A stretch of DNA of 64,000 nucleotides from Rhodocytophaga aerolata (lineage in GTDB: Bacteria; Bacteroidota; Bacteroidia; Cytophagales; 172606-1): contig NZ_JAUKPO010000001.1 of the NCBI RefSeq assembly GCF_030503435.1, positions 1-64,000 of the forward strand, read 5' to 3'. Below are positions 63,769 to 64,000 of this stretch, piece after piece (position 1 is the stretch's first letter; each line of letters starts with the position of its first letter). Made by a program: the position numbers and the translations under genes. Below the pieces are notes generated by a model, which made no database searches, was not told the origin of the DNA, and saw only the letters and a program-made list of their open reading frames with translations.

Positions 63769-64000
63769 ATGTATACAATTGATTGGAAAGAAGCGGCCCA
63801 TAATATGGACCCTTACAAGGTTTTGAATGAATTAGGTTTTCGGCATAATCCTAAAAAAGGATTAGTGGGAAGTGCCAGAAGCCAGACATTCGAAAGGGAA
63901 GAAGAAAAAATAACGGTATATCCTAATCCTGGCTCTAAAGCTATTTTCATTAACCACGGCACCGATAAAAAAGGAGATGTGATTGAACTTCTTAAATGGC
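63769..64000 (+). CDS. N-terminus of a primase/TOPRIM-type mobile-element protein (partial)
   Basis: ATG 63769 opens a frame that runs off the window after 77 codons: MYTIDWKEAAHNMDPYKVLN, then ELGFRHNPKKGLVGSARSQT, EREEEKITVYPNP and FINHGTDKKGDVIELLKW. The order (DP..VL..LGF....K......F......I.VY......FI....D.KGD.IEL..) resembles the N-terminal, CHC2-less domain of plasmid or ICE proteins with a later TOPRIM (DUF3991-like) domain, which serve in element DNA replication or priming. It follows the 62820 gene by 88 bp in the same direction. Only the N-terminal domain is visible, so the assignment is provisional. Confidence 0.5.
   Translation, partial: MYTIDWKEAAHNMDPYKVLNELGFRHNPKKGLVGSARSQTFEREEEKITVYPNPGSKAIFINHGTDKKGDVIELLKW

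Noticed and set aside
1-64000. CRISPR arrays, tRNA and rRNA genes.
   Set aside because: No regularly spaced direct repeats with unique spacers and no recognisable RNA gene sequence were seen on either strand; a tRNAscan or Infernal run would settle it.

Overview
The window looks like a chromosomal accessory region of a Bacteroidota bacterium, probably a gliding Cytophagales-type organism. The evidence is a decayed type IX secretion (T9SS) sorting domain, a VirD4/TraG coupling protein of Bacteroidota type, AT-rich intergenic DNA with weak Shine-Dalgarno signals, and an IS66/IS3/IS110/IS21 load typical of that group. No rRNA, tRNA or CRISPR array was seen. All calls come from reading the sequence and recalling protein families; no database search was run.

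Layout. (1) 1-3.4 kb: IS scar land. An IS66 end abuts an IS3 remnant. A complete-length IS66 element (821-3160, perfect 8-bp target duplication) splits a gene encoding an HExxH metalloprotease-like protein. (2) 3.5-12 kb: AT-rich accessory genes (a toxin-like HC-x3-C protein and a TcA-like exported protein), two distant paralogues sharing a GxWV...EIH motif, a decayed T9SS protein, a broken 18-residue-repeat gene and a dead MobF relaxase. (3) 12.3-16.4 kb: a compact AT-rich cluster of a 69-aa four-cysteine peptide, a tandem-repeat protein, a class I isoprenoid-synthase-like protein, a QW-repeat terpene-cyclase-like protein and a duplicated-domain protein. It may be an undescribed terpenoid or prenylated-peptide pathway. 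(4) 16.4-18 kb: a decayed IS66 inside a decayed IS21 istB.

(5) 18.0-39.0 kb: the most striking block, a nine-gene, 21-kb minus-strand operon with short gaps or overlaps. In transcription order it encodes a trypsin-like protease with a Ser-rich linker and PKD-like end, two HEAT-like proteins, a small protein, a second trypsin-like protease with a cysteine cluster and a C-terminal domain shared with that small protein, a 1144-aa DUF6603-type beta-rich protein, and giant proteins of 1017, 1914 and 1030 aa with no function I recognise. (6) 39.2-43.2 kb: a GT9-like glycosyltransferase, a MORN-like secreted protein and a GT-methyltransferase-GT fusion.

(7) 43.4-46.1 kb: an IS3 element whose right part appears interrupted by IS110. 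(8) 46.6-53.2 kb: a secreted metzincin, an outer-membrane barrel protein with a periplasmic coiled coil, and a secreted 1196-aa protein carrying a clostripain (C11) domain at one end and a CHAT domain at the other. The first two converge on a perfect 58-bp palindrome. (9) 54-64 kb: an ICE- or plasmid-like module with DnaA boxes, a winged-helix protein, an excisionase-like protein, a coupling protein, a Gabija-type defence pair (gajA/gajB) and the start of a primase/TOPRIM-type gene.

Two families of intergenic inverted repeats tie regions together. A 20-bp AATACCTA-N4-TAGGTATT palindrome occurs six times near genes across the whole window. A 17-bp TAGTCGTA-N-TACGACTA palindrome occurs three times, only in the conjugative module. 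Both look like operators of unidentified regulators.
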